In this document: piece by piece, positions 31,670 through 41,578 of the stretch
How positions within the stretch are numbered: position 1 is the stretch's first letter
How the letters are laid out: the number at the start of each line of letters is the position of its first letter
Source of the DNA: Ceratopteris richardii
Taxonomy: Eukaryota > Streptophyta > Polypodiopsida > Polypodiales > Pteridaceae
Direction of reading: 5' to 3'
Length of the DNA stretch: 64,000 nucleotides
NCBI GenBank assembly: GCA_020310875.1
Contig: CM035428.1
Coordinates: 104,706,661 to 104,770,660, forward strand
Notes under the pieces: generated by a model
The model's database searches: none
What the model saw: only the letters and a program-made list of their open reading frames with translations
Told to the model about the DNA's origin: nothing
Translations under genes and position numbers: made by a program

Positions 31670-31948
31670 ACGAAATAAAAAAGTAAAGATCTCAATTGAT
31701 TTTCAGAAAAACAATATGAAGATTTTTTAAAATCAATTTTATTTAAGCCTATACAAATCTTAATTATATTGAAAAGTGGAAGTGCTAGAGATCTTTAGGA
31801 TTTAAGCCTATACAAAAGCTTATACAATTCTCTTAATAAATAATCCTATACAACTTAATAAACAATCTTCAAATATTGTAATTTTGTGATCGTGAAAATT
31901 TCGTATGCTTGTGTTCTCGTAATCTCCTTTTGAAATCTCTTCAATGAT

Positions 31949-31973
31949 CTGCAGACAGAGGAGCATTAGAAAA
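31949..31973 (-). repeat. 25-bp direct repeat, copy 1 (intron 3'-end-like)
   Basis: Identical to 34726-34750. On the minus strand it contains CTAAT, then CTCCTCTGTCTGCAG: a branch-point-like site, pyrimidine tract and AG. Such an end in two places suggests duplicated intron/exon boundaries within R5. Confidence 0.6.
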
Positions 31974-32029
31974 AAAACAAAAAACATAAGTATGCTTTTA
32001 GTAAATATGAAACACTCATTTAATAATTT

Positions 32030-32790
32030 TATATTATAGCTTAAACCTATACTAACATATGTATACAAACATTTCTAACTTCCTAACTTTAATGTTTATG
32101 CAAACTTCATTTTGCACACACGTTCATTTCTCTAACACTATCATAAACTCATAATTACTTATACAAACATTTACATGCATTCATTAACATCCAATATGTA
32201 TGTACTTACTCTCATGCTTTTATTCATATATATGCATGCATACATTCATATATGCATTCATATTTAACATACATTCAAACACTTCATACATCTTATGTAA
32301 ATACTACATATGCACATGCACTTATGCATACATCCTAGCTTAAATACTTATGCATTCACTAGTTTCTTTTACTCATGCACAAACTTTATTTTTATTTTTT
32401 TTACTCATGCATACTACACACTCTCATATTCATACATATACTTTACATGCATACTTCTGCATCTACATACATGTATGAACACTAATTACTCATATATACA
32501 TGCATACTAACATACATGTTTATGATCATGCATATTCATGCATACATACTTAAATAGATATGCATTAAAAACTCATACACTTACACCTTATATGCATTCA
32601 AAACTACTCTCACTTATGCACATGTTATTCAATTACTTATGCATATACATACTTTCATGCACACACATGCTCTTCATACACATGCACACATGCATTCATG
32701 CACAAAAACATGTTCACACATGTATGTGTACTTATGCACACATGCATTATACACATATGCACATAAACACTCATATTTAGAACTACAAAT
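32030..32790. repeat. CATGCATA/CACATGCA-rich low-complexity tract
   Basis: Dense irregular repeats of CATGCA, ACATAC and TATGCA words (alternating purine-pyrimidine), with no clean unit length. No supported coding; Met/His/Tyr-rich ORFs here only reflect composition. A weaker similar field recurs at about 34760-34930. Confidence 0.7.
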
Positions 32791-33056
32791 ACCAAAAGAA
32801 CGAATACACATAGATTTATGTGAAATGAGTTTATTTAGCTTCACATAAATCTTGTGCTATATGTTTTCAATGCAAAATGTTATTGGTATGAATTTAAAGT
32901 TAAGACATAATAAATGTTTTTGCTAGTTTATCAAGAATAATATGAAAAAGGCAGAATGATAACAACATACTTATATGCATGCATACGATTAAAAGAGGTA
33001 AACTCCATACATCTACACATTGAGCTTTTCCCTCTGTATTCTTGCTAAATTCTCTG

Positions 33057-33058
<2 letters not shown>

Positions 33059-33099
<41 letters not shown>
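33059..33099. repeat. (TC)n microsatellite
   Basis: About 20 uninterrupted TC units. Another CT/GA-rich run lies at 34693-34718. Confidence 0.95.
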
Positions 33100-33102
<3 letters not shown>

Positions 33103-33573
33103 AACGGCTGTTGCCTGCCTCTTCTTTATCACCATCCTACAGCGTGCAAGCCGCCTGCTTAACCTCTCTCTCCCTACGTCTCTCTTTCTCTTTTTATCTA
33201 TCTAACTTTATCTCTGTAGTCCTTGCAAACATGAGAGAGATTATCTCTAATATTTTACATATAGCAACGCAATTGGATGGAAAACTCAAGCATAGGAAAT
33301 TATAAGATCATTTAATGCAAACATCAATTTCGTCTTTCTACTCAAACGTCAGCGGCTGGCAGGTGCCATCTGTTGCACTGTCAACATGTAGATAAAAGAC
33401 ATCAAAACTATGAGATGCTATGCAATGCACTAAACTGAGACTTAAAGAAGAATTCGCCATATTGTACATTGAACAAGCTTGTCCAATTCCAACCAGAGGT
33501 TCCTCTCTCGGCTTCATAGCTTCTCAAATCCAATTTCACAAGTCGTATTTAGATCCTAGCTAGAATAGTAAGC

Positions 33574-34133
33574 TCAATGACTGTAAAAAGAGATCGATAA
33601 AAAATTACTTGCAGACCCCACAAGTCGGACAATCTGAAAATTCTCACATGCTGAGATGGCATGTAGAGATTCATTACTGCATTGCTGAAGCTCCAATTGT
33701 TGGAGGGTGTGATAATTCCTAGCTAAATACGCAAGACCGTGGCTAGATACATCATCATTTCCATAAACTAAAGGAGCGTTTACAGTTTTCAAATCATCAC
33801 TACTCTCGTGCTCTTCAGCCATCGCTCGATTTTGACCTCCTTTAGACACAGGCCCAATATCTTTCATGCTTGGATCCCCATCAACTTTTATGTTGATAGA
33901 GAGTTCATACGACGTAATAGATTTATCTTTAAACATTCATCAAGTGCAGTGAGAGACAACTGTTGAACATGGAGAAAGTGCTTAATAGACAATGGATCAT
34001 ATGCATCAACGTCCAAATGGACTCTGAGGCATCTATGACTGAAAAGTACATTAATAGAACTTGGCCTTTTGGGTACTGCAGAACGTCATGCAGGAGTTAG
34101 ATCAATATCTATCAGATTAGGAAACCTCACAGA
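33574..34133 (-). pseudogene. F-box/LRR-like gene fragment within R5
   Basis: Minus-strand conceptual translation in two frames gives leucine-rich-repeat text. First VRFPNLIDIDLTPA, a TGA, then LFSHRCLRVHLDVDAY (about 34133-33900); after a frameshift, SSHGLAYLARNYHTLQQLEL and LHAISACENFQIVRLVG (about 33750-33600). These resemble the LRR half of plant F-box/LRR proteins (RFPNL-x-x-x-DL and HxTLQxLELxxC phrases). No F-box is clearly visible. The 25-bp intron-end-like repeat at 34726 and ORF pieces at 34127-34740 may be upstream exons. This looks like a host gene fragment captured by R5. The family call rests on motif style only. Confidence 0.5.
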
Positions 34134-34725
34134 TATGCGCCTACTCTCCACAAATTCCCAGTCCAAAACCTTGATAGTTGTGCGTAGCACAACTTGCAAT
34201 CGCATCCGCCTGAAATTATAAAGCGATTGCAATCCAAAACATCGAGCAAATTAGACATGCGTTGTACCTCATTAAATCCTATGAAGGTATAGGTTATCTG
34301 ATATTCCATCAAATTACGTACGTTCTTTGTGGCAGAATTTGAAGAAAAAGAATGAGAAATGTATCGAAAAAGACAAAAAACCACCACTATTGGATACCAG
34401 TATCATACAAGAGAAGTAAAAAGCTCTCTCTACAGCGTCAACCCATAACTCTCTCTCGTGAAAATCTTGAGCAATGACTATGCCTGTAAGTTTTTGATGC
34501 AGCTGCTGGAGGCGAGCAGGAAGGGGGGGGGGGAAATACAAGAGTTATAGGACACTCTCTCTCTGCATCCCATCCATAAGACAGATTGTCAAACAGATAG
34601 AAACAGAGCTTGTCATGGAGATGGTGAAGCACGAGTACTTGCGTGAGCGTCTGGTTGATACAATGCATGTAATGAATATAGAAGTTCATCGAATCTCTCT
34701 CTCTCTCTTTCTCTCTCGTACGCAC

Positions 34726-34750
34726 CTGCAGACAGAGGAGCATTAGAAAA
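34726..34750 (-). repeat. 25-bp direct repeat, copy 2 (intron 3'-end-like)
   Basis: Identical to 31949-31973; see there. It lies just upstream (minus sense) of the F-box/LRR-like fragment, where an intron end would be expected. A third CTGCAG with a pyrimidine-rich flank is at about 35785-35792 on the same strand. Confidence 0.6.
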
Positions 34751-34799
34751 GAAAAACACATTTCTTAATACATATATATACATACATAGGAACCTATGT

Positions 34800-35780
34800 G
34801 CGCATGCACTCAACTAGATAACTAAGACACATACCTACTTAACTAATACACATCACACGCACTATGCATTTACTAGTTAACTAGTACACACACTTAGTTA
34901 ATTAACACACATAACTTCACTTATGCACACGTAAAATTTAGTTAGTATTCTAATAAAATATTTTCATAAAAAACAATAAAATAACTATTAATTTATTAAG
35001 TTATTTAATGTATATGTTATAATTAATAATTATTATAATTAGCCATTGATAATTATTTAATTAGCCATTTAGTTATTTATCATAGTTATTTAATAGTTAT
35101 TTTTAATAATTATTTAATAACTAATTAAACGTATGTTAATCACGAAGTGACAAAGGTTTATAAGCACAAATTTACACATGGGTTTAACAAAGGACTTAGG
35201 ATAAAGTAACTATTTTAAATTGATAATCTAAGGTAAATAATCACATAGGTTAATAATAGGGTAGGATGATTTTACTATGAAAAATAAATAGGTATATTCA
35301 AAAAGTAAGTATACATATGGTTCTTGAACTTACCTATAGGCAAACTCATAGGAACAAATTCTTATACTCTCAAAGTTTTCTTGTTCATCAAAGGAGGCAA
35401 GCATAAAGGCCTAATAACTCACTACTCATATCTAACACAACTAAAGCACATTTATTTAACAACATAAATACAGTTAAGCAGACAAGTATAGATGTACAAG
35501 AGTAGGAATTTTTTTAGGAATACATAATTATATACATATCTTAATTTCTTTAAGAAATCACATATACAAGAACATAAACATAAAGATCCATAATCATAAT
35601 ACATTCACACCCTTGTAATCAACATCAATGTTCATGCGTACACATGACACATACCCATGCATATACACACATATGAGCATGATTAAAATATATGTCATAA
35701 TACTTCCTTGTATCCAACTATAAACTTGAGGCTTTTAGATAAGAAGATCTTTGTTCAGTCCAGCTCCTCATGATTTGTAT
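34800..35780. other. R5 AT-rich noncoding stretch
   Basis: No ORF or RNA gene supported. Contains TAATTATTTAATTAGCC-like words repeated at 34985-35125 and long AT runs. Confidence 0.6.
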
Positions 35781-35925
35781 TGCCTGCAGGTACTAAGAGA
35801 GAAACATCAGTCATTTTAAATCAATACATTAAAAATTTTGTGAGGGAGATATCATTTAACCGACTCTAAAGCAAAATATTTTAATTTTTCCATATGACAA
35901 TTAAAGTGAGGAAATCCTTCCGACA

Positions 35926-36215
35926 GCGGGCGGTGACCGCCCACGTTCTAACGCCCATGTATGGCTGCCCACGGAAGACCACCCATGATCCTATACATAC
36001 ATGACTTCTGCACTACATGAGACATCGAATTGAGCCAGCATACCTCTACCTTGTATCTCCCAATCTAGAGTTGTCTAGATCATCATTTAAGCTCTACGTG
36101 GACAACACCATCATCTTTGTACTTGTTGTTAGTAGAAAATTCTTGAGAATTCTCCTATATCTTTTATCTTCTCTGTTGCTACTCGTGTGTTATATTTTTT
36201 AACTTTTATCTTACA
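35926..36215 (+). repeat. R4 3' LTR, second fragment
   Basis: Resumes at GCGGGCGGTGACCGCC and matches the remainder of the 5' LTR to its end TCTTACA. The first four bases are the right TSD of R5. Followed by ATATG, the TSD of R4, and the rest of the microsatellite. Confidence 0.9.
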
Positions 36216-37100
<885 letters not shown>

Positions 37101-37108
37101 CCAAATTT

Positions 37109-37126
37109 TGGCACCGTTGTCCGAGA
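37109..37126 (+). other. R6 primer-binding site, decayed tRNA-Asp type
   Basis: TGGCACCGTTGTCCGAGA matches TGGCGCCGTTGCCGGGGA at 15 of 18, after an 8-nt spacer. The differences are transitions. Confidence 0.82.
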
Positions 37127-37150
37127 TCGAGCTTCGAGGACGAGCGTGTG

Positions 37151-37159
37151 ATGGTAAGA
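37151..37159 (+). promoter_or_regulatory. Candidate splice donor after the R6 PBS
   Basis: ATG then GTAAGA: a G/GTAAG donor-like site, exon end at 37153. The same ATGGTAAGAC is kept in R7 (54251-54260) 27 nt after its PBS. The place corresponds to the retroviral major splice donor. Splicing is inferred. Confidence 0.4.
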
Positions 37160-38009
37160 CATAGAGTTGAGACGTTGGAGTTATAGGTATTTTCTTCACT
37201 TTTATCTATTTTCTCTTGTTTTCTTCACCCTCTTCATCACCATCCTCATCATCACCATCCTCATCATCACCATCTCTCACCTCCATCTCCATCATAGTGA
37301 CCTTTTCAGTGTTTTGGTCATATCACCCTTCCCATACCATTTCCCCTCATTTCACTTGTGAGAGAGAGCGAGAGAGCATTTGCGTGCTTGTGCTTTTGTG
37401 TGTTTTTTGAGATTTTCTACAAGAATTAGCATCCCCAGTAGCTGCACCAGCTTCAGCAGGTAAAATTTTTTATTGTGCAGGTCCCAAGGCTTTGACCCCT
37501 ATCAATCGTGATTGAAAAAAAAATTGATCAATTTGATAAACTAAGTGCATAAACATGATGTGCAGGCCTAGAGGAGCCCAAAAGTGTGTTTAAAATTTTA
37601 ATATGCCTCTGTTTTTTGTCAATTGCGATTGACACGTCAATCGCGATCGACAAACGGTGATGCACACTTGCCGACTGATCTATCAATCGCGACCAACACG
37701 TCAATCACGACTGATAGAGTCAACGATTGTTTGACCACGACTGACTAAAATTTTGGGCCACGTGTCAATCGCGATTGACTCATCAATCGCTCGACAGCCA
37801 CGACGAACCTGTTATTCAGGATCGACACGTCGATCACGACTGACACATCAATCGCGATTGATAGACCACTCGATCGCGATTGATAGGAAAATTCAGCATT
37901 TTCTAGGGCAAGAGATATTTGGTCTATTTTTTGGCTAATATTTGGGAAACATTAAGGGTTATCAGAGGATTGTGAGGCTGCTATGCAAGTAATTTGAGAA
38001 ATCCTGTTT
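37160..38009 (+). other. R6 leader, first part, with ATCGCGAT palindromes
   Basis: No gene. 37228-37300 holds TCATCACCATCC-type tandem repeats (the R7 counterpart is at 54128-54200). From about 37620 to 37885 there are about nine copies of GTCAATCGCGATTGAC-like words, several exact palindromes, spaced irregularly. R7 inserted at 38010. Confidence 0.75.
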
Positions 38010-38014
38010 GCTTG
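38010..38014. other. Target-site duplication of R7, left copy (GCTTG)
   Basis: GCTTG here and at 55004-55008 immediately outside the two R7 LTR ends. Confidence 0.92.
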
Positions 38015-38707
38015 TGTAGCTCAGTGATGAGTAGCACCTCCTTTAATGTCAATCCGGGAAGACGTGAGGATGGTATGAAGACCTCGAGCAAGTGGAAGCA
38101 CAAGTGCGTGAGTGAGAAGCACATAAACATGCACACACATACACACACACGCGCACACACGGCAAGACAAAGAGTGAGGAGCAATGGAGTTCTTAGATTA
38201 CTTTCAAGAAGCTCTTACAAGTTCGTTTCAATTACAATCTAACCTCAAAAATGAGCTCTCTAGCTCCTTTTATAGTTTTTGACTAGCTTTGGCCCTGTTC
38301 AGACCTAGTGTCCGGCCTAGTTAAAAATTAGGTTCCAGGGCCAATTTGAGGGCTTAAACGGAGTCTAAAAAATATGAAAATTGGCAGGTAGATACTTCTA
38401 AAGCTCCTCAAGCTCAAGGACTCCTTGGCTTGCACAAAATGGAGCTACAAAAATACGAAATGATATTTACAATGGTTTTTAGTGATGAAAATCACTATTT
38501 GTGTAGGGTTTTCTCTATTGATTTGTCATACACCTCTTTGAGCTCCCTACTTGCTCTTTCTTCTTGTGTGCTCAACTCCTTGATGTCTTGAAAAATTAGA
38601 TGGCCTACTTGCCAGATCTTCTTTGACTGCCATGTCTGCTTGTGCTGTCCCTTCGCTCTGACTCTCTTCGTCTTGTGGCTCCTTCGGTTCCCTGACTGCT
38701 GCCAACA
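38015..38707 (-). repeat. R7 3' LTR (693 bp)
   Basis: Plus strand TGTAGCTCAG...TGCTGCCAACA. Same length as the 5' LTR; differences seen at about 38229, 38315-38318, 38500 and 38530 only. TATAAAA box (minus) at 38268-38274. The downstream ORF runs into it. Confidence 0.96.
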
Positions 38708-39361
38708 CCCCCCCCCACTCTCGCGTCTGTCGCCCCTGACAGACCCTTGTCTAGAGGTTTTTTGAACATAATATTGGACGACATCGGAGGCTAGGTGGTG
38801 TTCTTCGAGTCGCAAACCGCGTGCTAGATCTGTAAGCAATTCATCCCAATTCACAGGTCCGGGAACATCTGGATGAGGCACCCTCAATTGTTCTGAGTAA
38901 ATAGTTCTCTCCACAGCAAATAAGTGGAGGAGATGTGATGGTCTGGGTATAAAGGTTTCGGAGTGATATTCCCAGAATCCTGTGATGAACATCTCCTCAA
39001 ATGTCTGTTTAAAGCAGGCTGGGAGGTATTTGATTCTGGCGTGCCAAGCATATATTACTTCAATTGATGGGGTGGTACTCATATCATACACTAGATCTTG
39101 GTTGCGTGTCATAAAGCCTGCACCTGAGAAGTGAGGGTCCTTAATGTTTTTAAACGTCCTGAAAGTGATCAGCATTAATTCAAATATTTTCATGCACATC
39201 TGGGCCATCACATCAGGATTATTGCGTAGCCTAGTACTCCAGTGACGGATTGTAGAAATCATGTAATTGACTGTGGGAGGTCCTCGTGGAGGTGCTAGAT
39301 AAACATAATTCAACCATTTTGCACAGGCTTTGATGTCTCTGACAGCTATAGTGAATTCAGG
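38495..39361 (-). pseudogene. R7 downstream ORF, C-terminal domain
   Basis: In frame with the preceding block after TAG at 39362-39364 (TGG, Trp, in R3, so TGG-to-TAG). Conserved text: WLNYVYLAPPRGPPTVNYM, STIRHWSTRLRN, MKIFELMLITFRTFK, YAWHARIKYLPACFKQ, EEMFITGFWEYHSETF and LLTDLARGLRLEEHH. R2 and R3 keep the same positions. The frame does not stop before the polypurine tract: it runs through it and about 70 codons into the LTR, ending at 38495, whereas R2 and R3 stop at or just inside the LTR. Fold and role unknown; rich in Trp, Tyr and His, so probably globular. Confidence 0.78.
38708..38722 (-). other. R7 polypurine tract
   Basis: Minus strand GAGAGTGGGGGGGGG directly before the 3' LTR. 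Same site in R2 and R3. Confidence 0.9.
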
Positions 39362-41578
39362 CTAGGTGCATCTTTGCAGAACTGGAATGTAACAAGGGTT
39401 GTACTTAATAAACAACGGCATATTATTCCAGGTTCGGACCATTTCAGGATATGTTTCCAAAAGCCTGATCCTCCAGGTGGGTTGATGGATGGACCCACGC
39501 TTAGCACTTTCCGGTATATCATCTGGACCAAATTGTGTAGCCAATGTGGGAGGCTTGCCGCATCGTCGTTGAATCTCAGCGTTGTAATCGGCCAACAGTA
39601 TGCAGTATGGCACATATTGGTCATTATTGGTGCCGATCCATCTATGATGAGACATGCTTCTGAAGTATTCAGACTTTATGACAGTCTCTTCTAAGTTCGC
39701 TAGTGATTGTATCTGAATTGCCACCCGTTCTTCGTGAGTGTTCGCTGTCCTTTCCAGTGTCTGAAGCCACTCGGGTGCTTCCACTTCCAATGTGTCTAGT
39801 CCCTCTGAGGTTCGTCGCCCGCCTGGCATTGGCATAGGAACATACGGTTCCTCGTAAGAATCATCTACCTCAATAGGGACCAACTCTTCTTGCTCTGGTT
39901 CTACCACAGGGGATGGCTGCCTCTCGTATGTCAGTAACCTCTTTTGTAATTCTGCTACCTGCTCGGTTAAGGCCTTTACTTCGTCTGAGGTGGAGGTTGA
40001 TGGGACACTCTTCGGTTGTTCTTCCTGTTCCTTCAGCCTGCTCTGAAGTGTGTCACGCTCTCTTTCCAAGTCATCATGGGCTTCCAAGAGATCTGCATAG
40101 CTTTCCAGAATGGTTTTCATCGTGTCCGTGGGAATTGCTTTAAATTGCTCTGGATCTATCTCGTGAGGGGAGCCTTCCATTGCCGATTCTAGATTCTCTT
40201 CATTTTGTTTTTGCAGTCTTTTGTTCTCCTCCAGTGCTGTGGCCATATGTTTTCGTAGTAGTGCCAAGTTGCGTCTGACTCGTAGGTTATCGGCCTGGTA
40301 TACTTCGAGCAAAGCTTCTAGTTGTTTTACACCTGATTCTGTCGATGGTTGTGGTGTCTCCAATAGTGTTTGGTGAGCCTGCTCAAGCGTTGTATAGCGT
40401 TGATTCACCTCTGCGTTTTCCTCTTGTAGGATGTGAAATTGCCTTTGTAAGTTCTGGTGGTGTGTTGTCAGTTGTTGGTACCGGCCGTCCAGAGCTCTGT
40501 ACTCATTCTGGAGCTGATATACACATTGATTTAATGCTAAAAATATGCTATTTACATTAGATAATGCTGGGAGGGGTGAAGATGCAGGGGGAATGGGGGC
40601 GGGAAAGGGAGTTGTGGATGATGTGGATGCAAGTGGAGACGTGGGTGGAGGGGGTATGGGAGATGAAGGTGGCATGGGGGGAGGGAGCGGTGCTGTGGCA
40701 GGTGATGTTTCCATAGTGTCAATTGTTTGAGTGACAGTGTAGATGGGGATCGTGGGTGGAGTGGATGTGACGTCAGTGAACAGAGTGGTGAAAGTGGGCA
40801 TGGTGACTCCCCCGAATTGGATCCCTGGAGAGAGTGGGATACCCATGACAATGGTGGTGGTAGTGGACAAGGTGGTGCTAGTGGCATGTGGTGGAGTGAA
40901 GTGTGTAGTGCGAGGTGGGGATGGTGGTGACAGTGGTGCTTCCTGATGTTCGTCTGCTTGCGTTGTCTCTCCTGGTGCTGATACATTGATGTGAATTTGT
41001 TTCCCAGACCGCCTGGGACGAACGGGAACCCTCTTCTCAAATCTGTGAATGTAGGCCATTGCCTCATGGATGGCCTCATCCAATCCCACTGCGTCGGCAT
41101 GAAGGTTTATGGACTCAATGAACATCTCGTCCACACCTTCCTCAGCTAGCAACTGGTTCATGAGTTTCTTGCCCGATTCCAGTGACATCTTATGCTGTTC
41201 TTGAACCAGTTGCATGGTTCGATATAGTCTTTTGATTTGTGCCGAATACGCAGGGGCACTTGCCAGCTCTGAAAGCTCGTCATATTCTTGTTCCTCGTAG
41301 ACTTCTTCCTCTTGTTCTTCCTCTTGTTCCTCTACGTCGACTTCTACCACTTCGGGTCGGGTGGGGGCTGCTGTTGTTGTCTGGGGTTGTGGTTCCTGAG
41401 CACGTTCTGTTTCCGTCTCGAGATTAGAATCATAGATTAGTCGGGCTACTTCTTCATCCGTGAGGTCATTTAGAGTAAAACCCTGTGGGAATTCCAGATC
41501 TGATGGGACGGGTGGGAATACCAGATTAGGCCCATCTGTGCTCGGTCTTGGTAGCCGGATTGTGAATGGCCTAACGCG
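39362..41578 (-). CDS. R7 downstream ORF, acidic, Pro-rich and coiled-coil parts
   Basis: In frame with 41579-42622 after TGA 41579-41581. It opens LPRPSTDGPNLVFPP, then LNDLTDEEVARLIYDS, a Glu-rich run (EEQEEEQEEEVYEEQEY), a helical module (LYRTMQLVQEQHKMSLESG, LMNQLLAEEGVDEMF), a basic RPRRSGKQIHI patch, a Thr/Pro-rich tract (about 40940-40560), coiled coil (about 40540-39930, LRVRRNLALLRKHMATALEE) and SHHRWIGTNNDQYVPYC with IKYNPCYIPV. It ends at TAG 39362. No enzyme motif. The arrangement recalls a structural or tethering protein. No ATG is required here if it is part of one long ORF with the previous domain, which I favour because R3 shows the same continuity. Confidence 0.78.
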   Translation of the reverse strand, partial: RVRPFTIRLPRPSTDGPNLVFPPVPSDLEFPQGFTLNDLTDEEVARLIYDSNLETETERAQEPQPQTTTAAPTRPEVVEVDVEEQEEEQEEEVYEEQEYDELSELASAPAYSAQIKRLYRTMQLVQEQHKMSLESGKKLMNQLLAEEGVDEMFIESINLHADAVGLDEAIHEAMAYIHRFEKRVPVRPRRSGKQIHINVSAPGETTQADEHQEAPLSPPSPPRTTHFTPPHATSTTLSTTTTIVMGIPLSPGIQFGGVTMPTFTTLFTDVTSTPPTIPIYTVTQTIDTMETSPATAPLPPPMPPSSPIPPPPTSPLASTSSTTPFPAPIPPASSPLPALSNVNSIFLALNQCVYQLQNEYRALDGRYQQLTTHHQNLQRQFHILQEENAEVNQRYTTLEQAHQTLLETPQPSTESGVKQLEALLEVYQADNLRVRRNLALLRKHMATALEENKRLQKQNEENLESAMEGSPHEIDPEQFKAIPTDTMKTILESYADLLEAHDDLERERDTLQSRLKEQEEQPKSVPSTSTSDEVKALTEQVAELQKRLLTYERQPSPVVEPEQEELVPIEVDDSYEEPYVPMPMPGGRRTSEGLDTLEVEAPEWLQTLERTANTHEERVAIQIQSLANLEETVIKSEYFRSMSHHRWIGTNNDQYVPYCILLADYNAEIQRRCGKPPTLATQFGPDDIPESAKRGSIHQPTWRIRLLETYPEMVRTWNNMPLFIKYNPCYIPVLQRCT

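Larger units (their letters stand above)
31054..35925 (-). mobile_element. R5: 4.87-kb insertion in the R4 LTR carrying gene fragments
   Basis: The R4 3' LTR is interrupted at 31053 and resumes at 35926. The insert starts TGTCATAG and ends CCGACA and is flanked by GCGG on both sides (31050-31053 and 35926-35929); removing insert and one copy restores the 5' LTR text (TTAYGYGGGCGGTG). No polyprotein, long terminal repeats or long terminal inverted repeats are visible. TG...CA ends and a short TSD fit a solo long LTR or a non-autonomous LTR element; a 4-bp TSD is slightly short. Minus-strand content includes F-box/LRR-like gene pieces and intron-like 3' ends. Strand is assigned from those pieces only. 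Confidence 0.75.
26102..36215 (+). mobile_element. R4: Ty1/copia retrotransposon inside the microsatellite
   Basis: 5' LTR 26102-26669, PBS, one gag-pol region (26769 to about 30755) with copia order Gag-PR-IN-RT-RNase H, polypurine tract, and 3' LTR from 30783, which is interrupted by R5 and ends at 36215. Both ends are flanked by ATATG (26097-26101 and 36216-36220), but in a TATATG tract this 5-bp TSD is partly trivial. Without R5 it would be about 5.2 kb. Frameshifts and stops make it nonfunctional. LTR divergence by eye is about 10% in the part compared, so it is older than R7. Confidence 0.93.

Noticed and set aside
32310..32848. Histidine/threonine/methionine-rich small proteins
   Set aside because: Products of the CATGCA/ACATAC word field.
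34300..34813. Complete host F-box gene
   Set aside because: Frames are short and shifted, no F-box motif is clear, and the whole lies inside the R5 insertion; only a fragment is supported.
31054..35925. R5 as a Helitron or TIR DNA transposon
   Set aside because: There is a short TSD and TG...CA ends, no TC...CTRR ends, no AT insertion site, and no terminal inverted repeat beyond TGTC/GACA.
40345..41427. Plus-strand Gly/Val-rich ORFs opposite the R7 downstream ORF
   Set aside because: Antisense shadows of Pro/Thr codons; no homology between copies on that strand.
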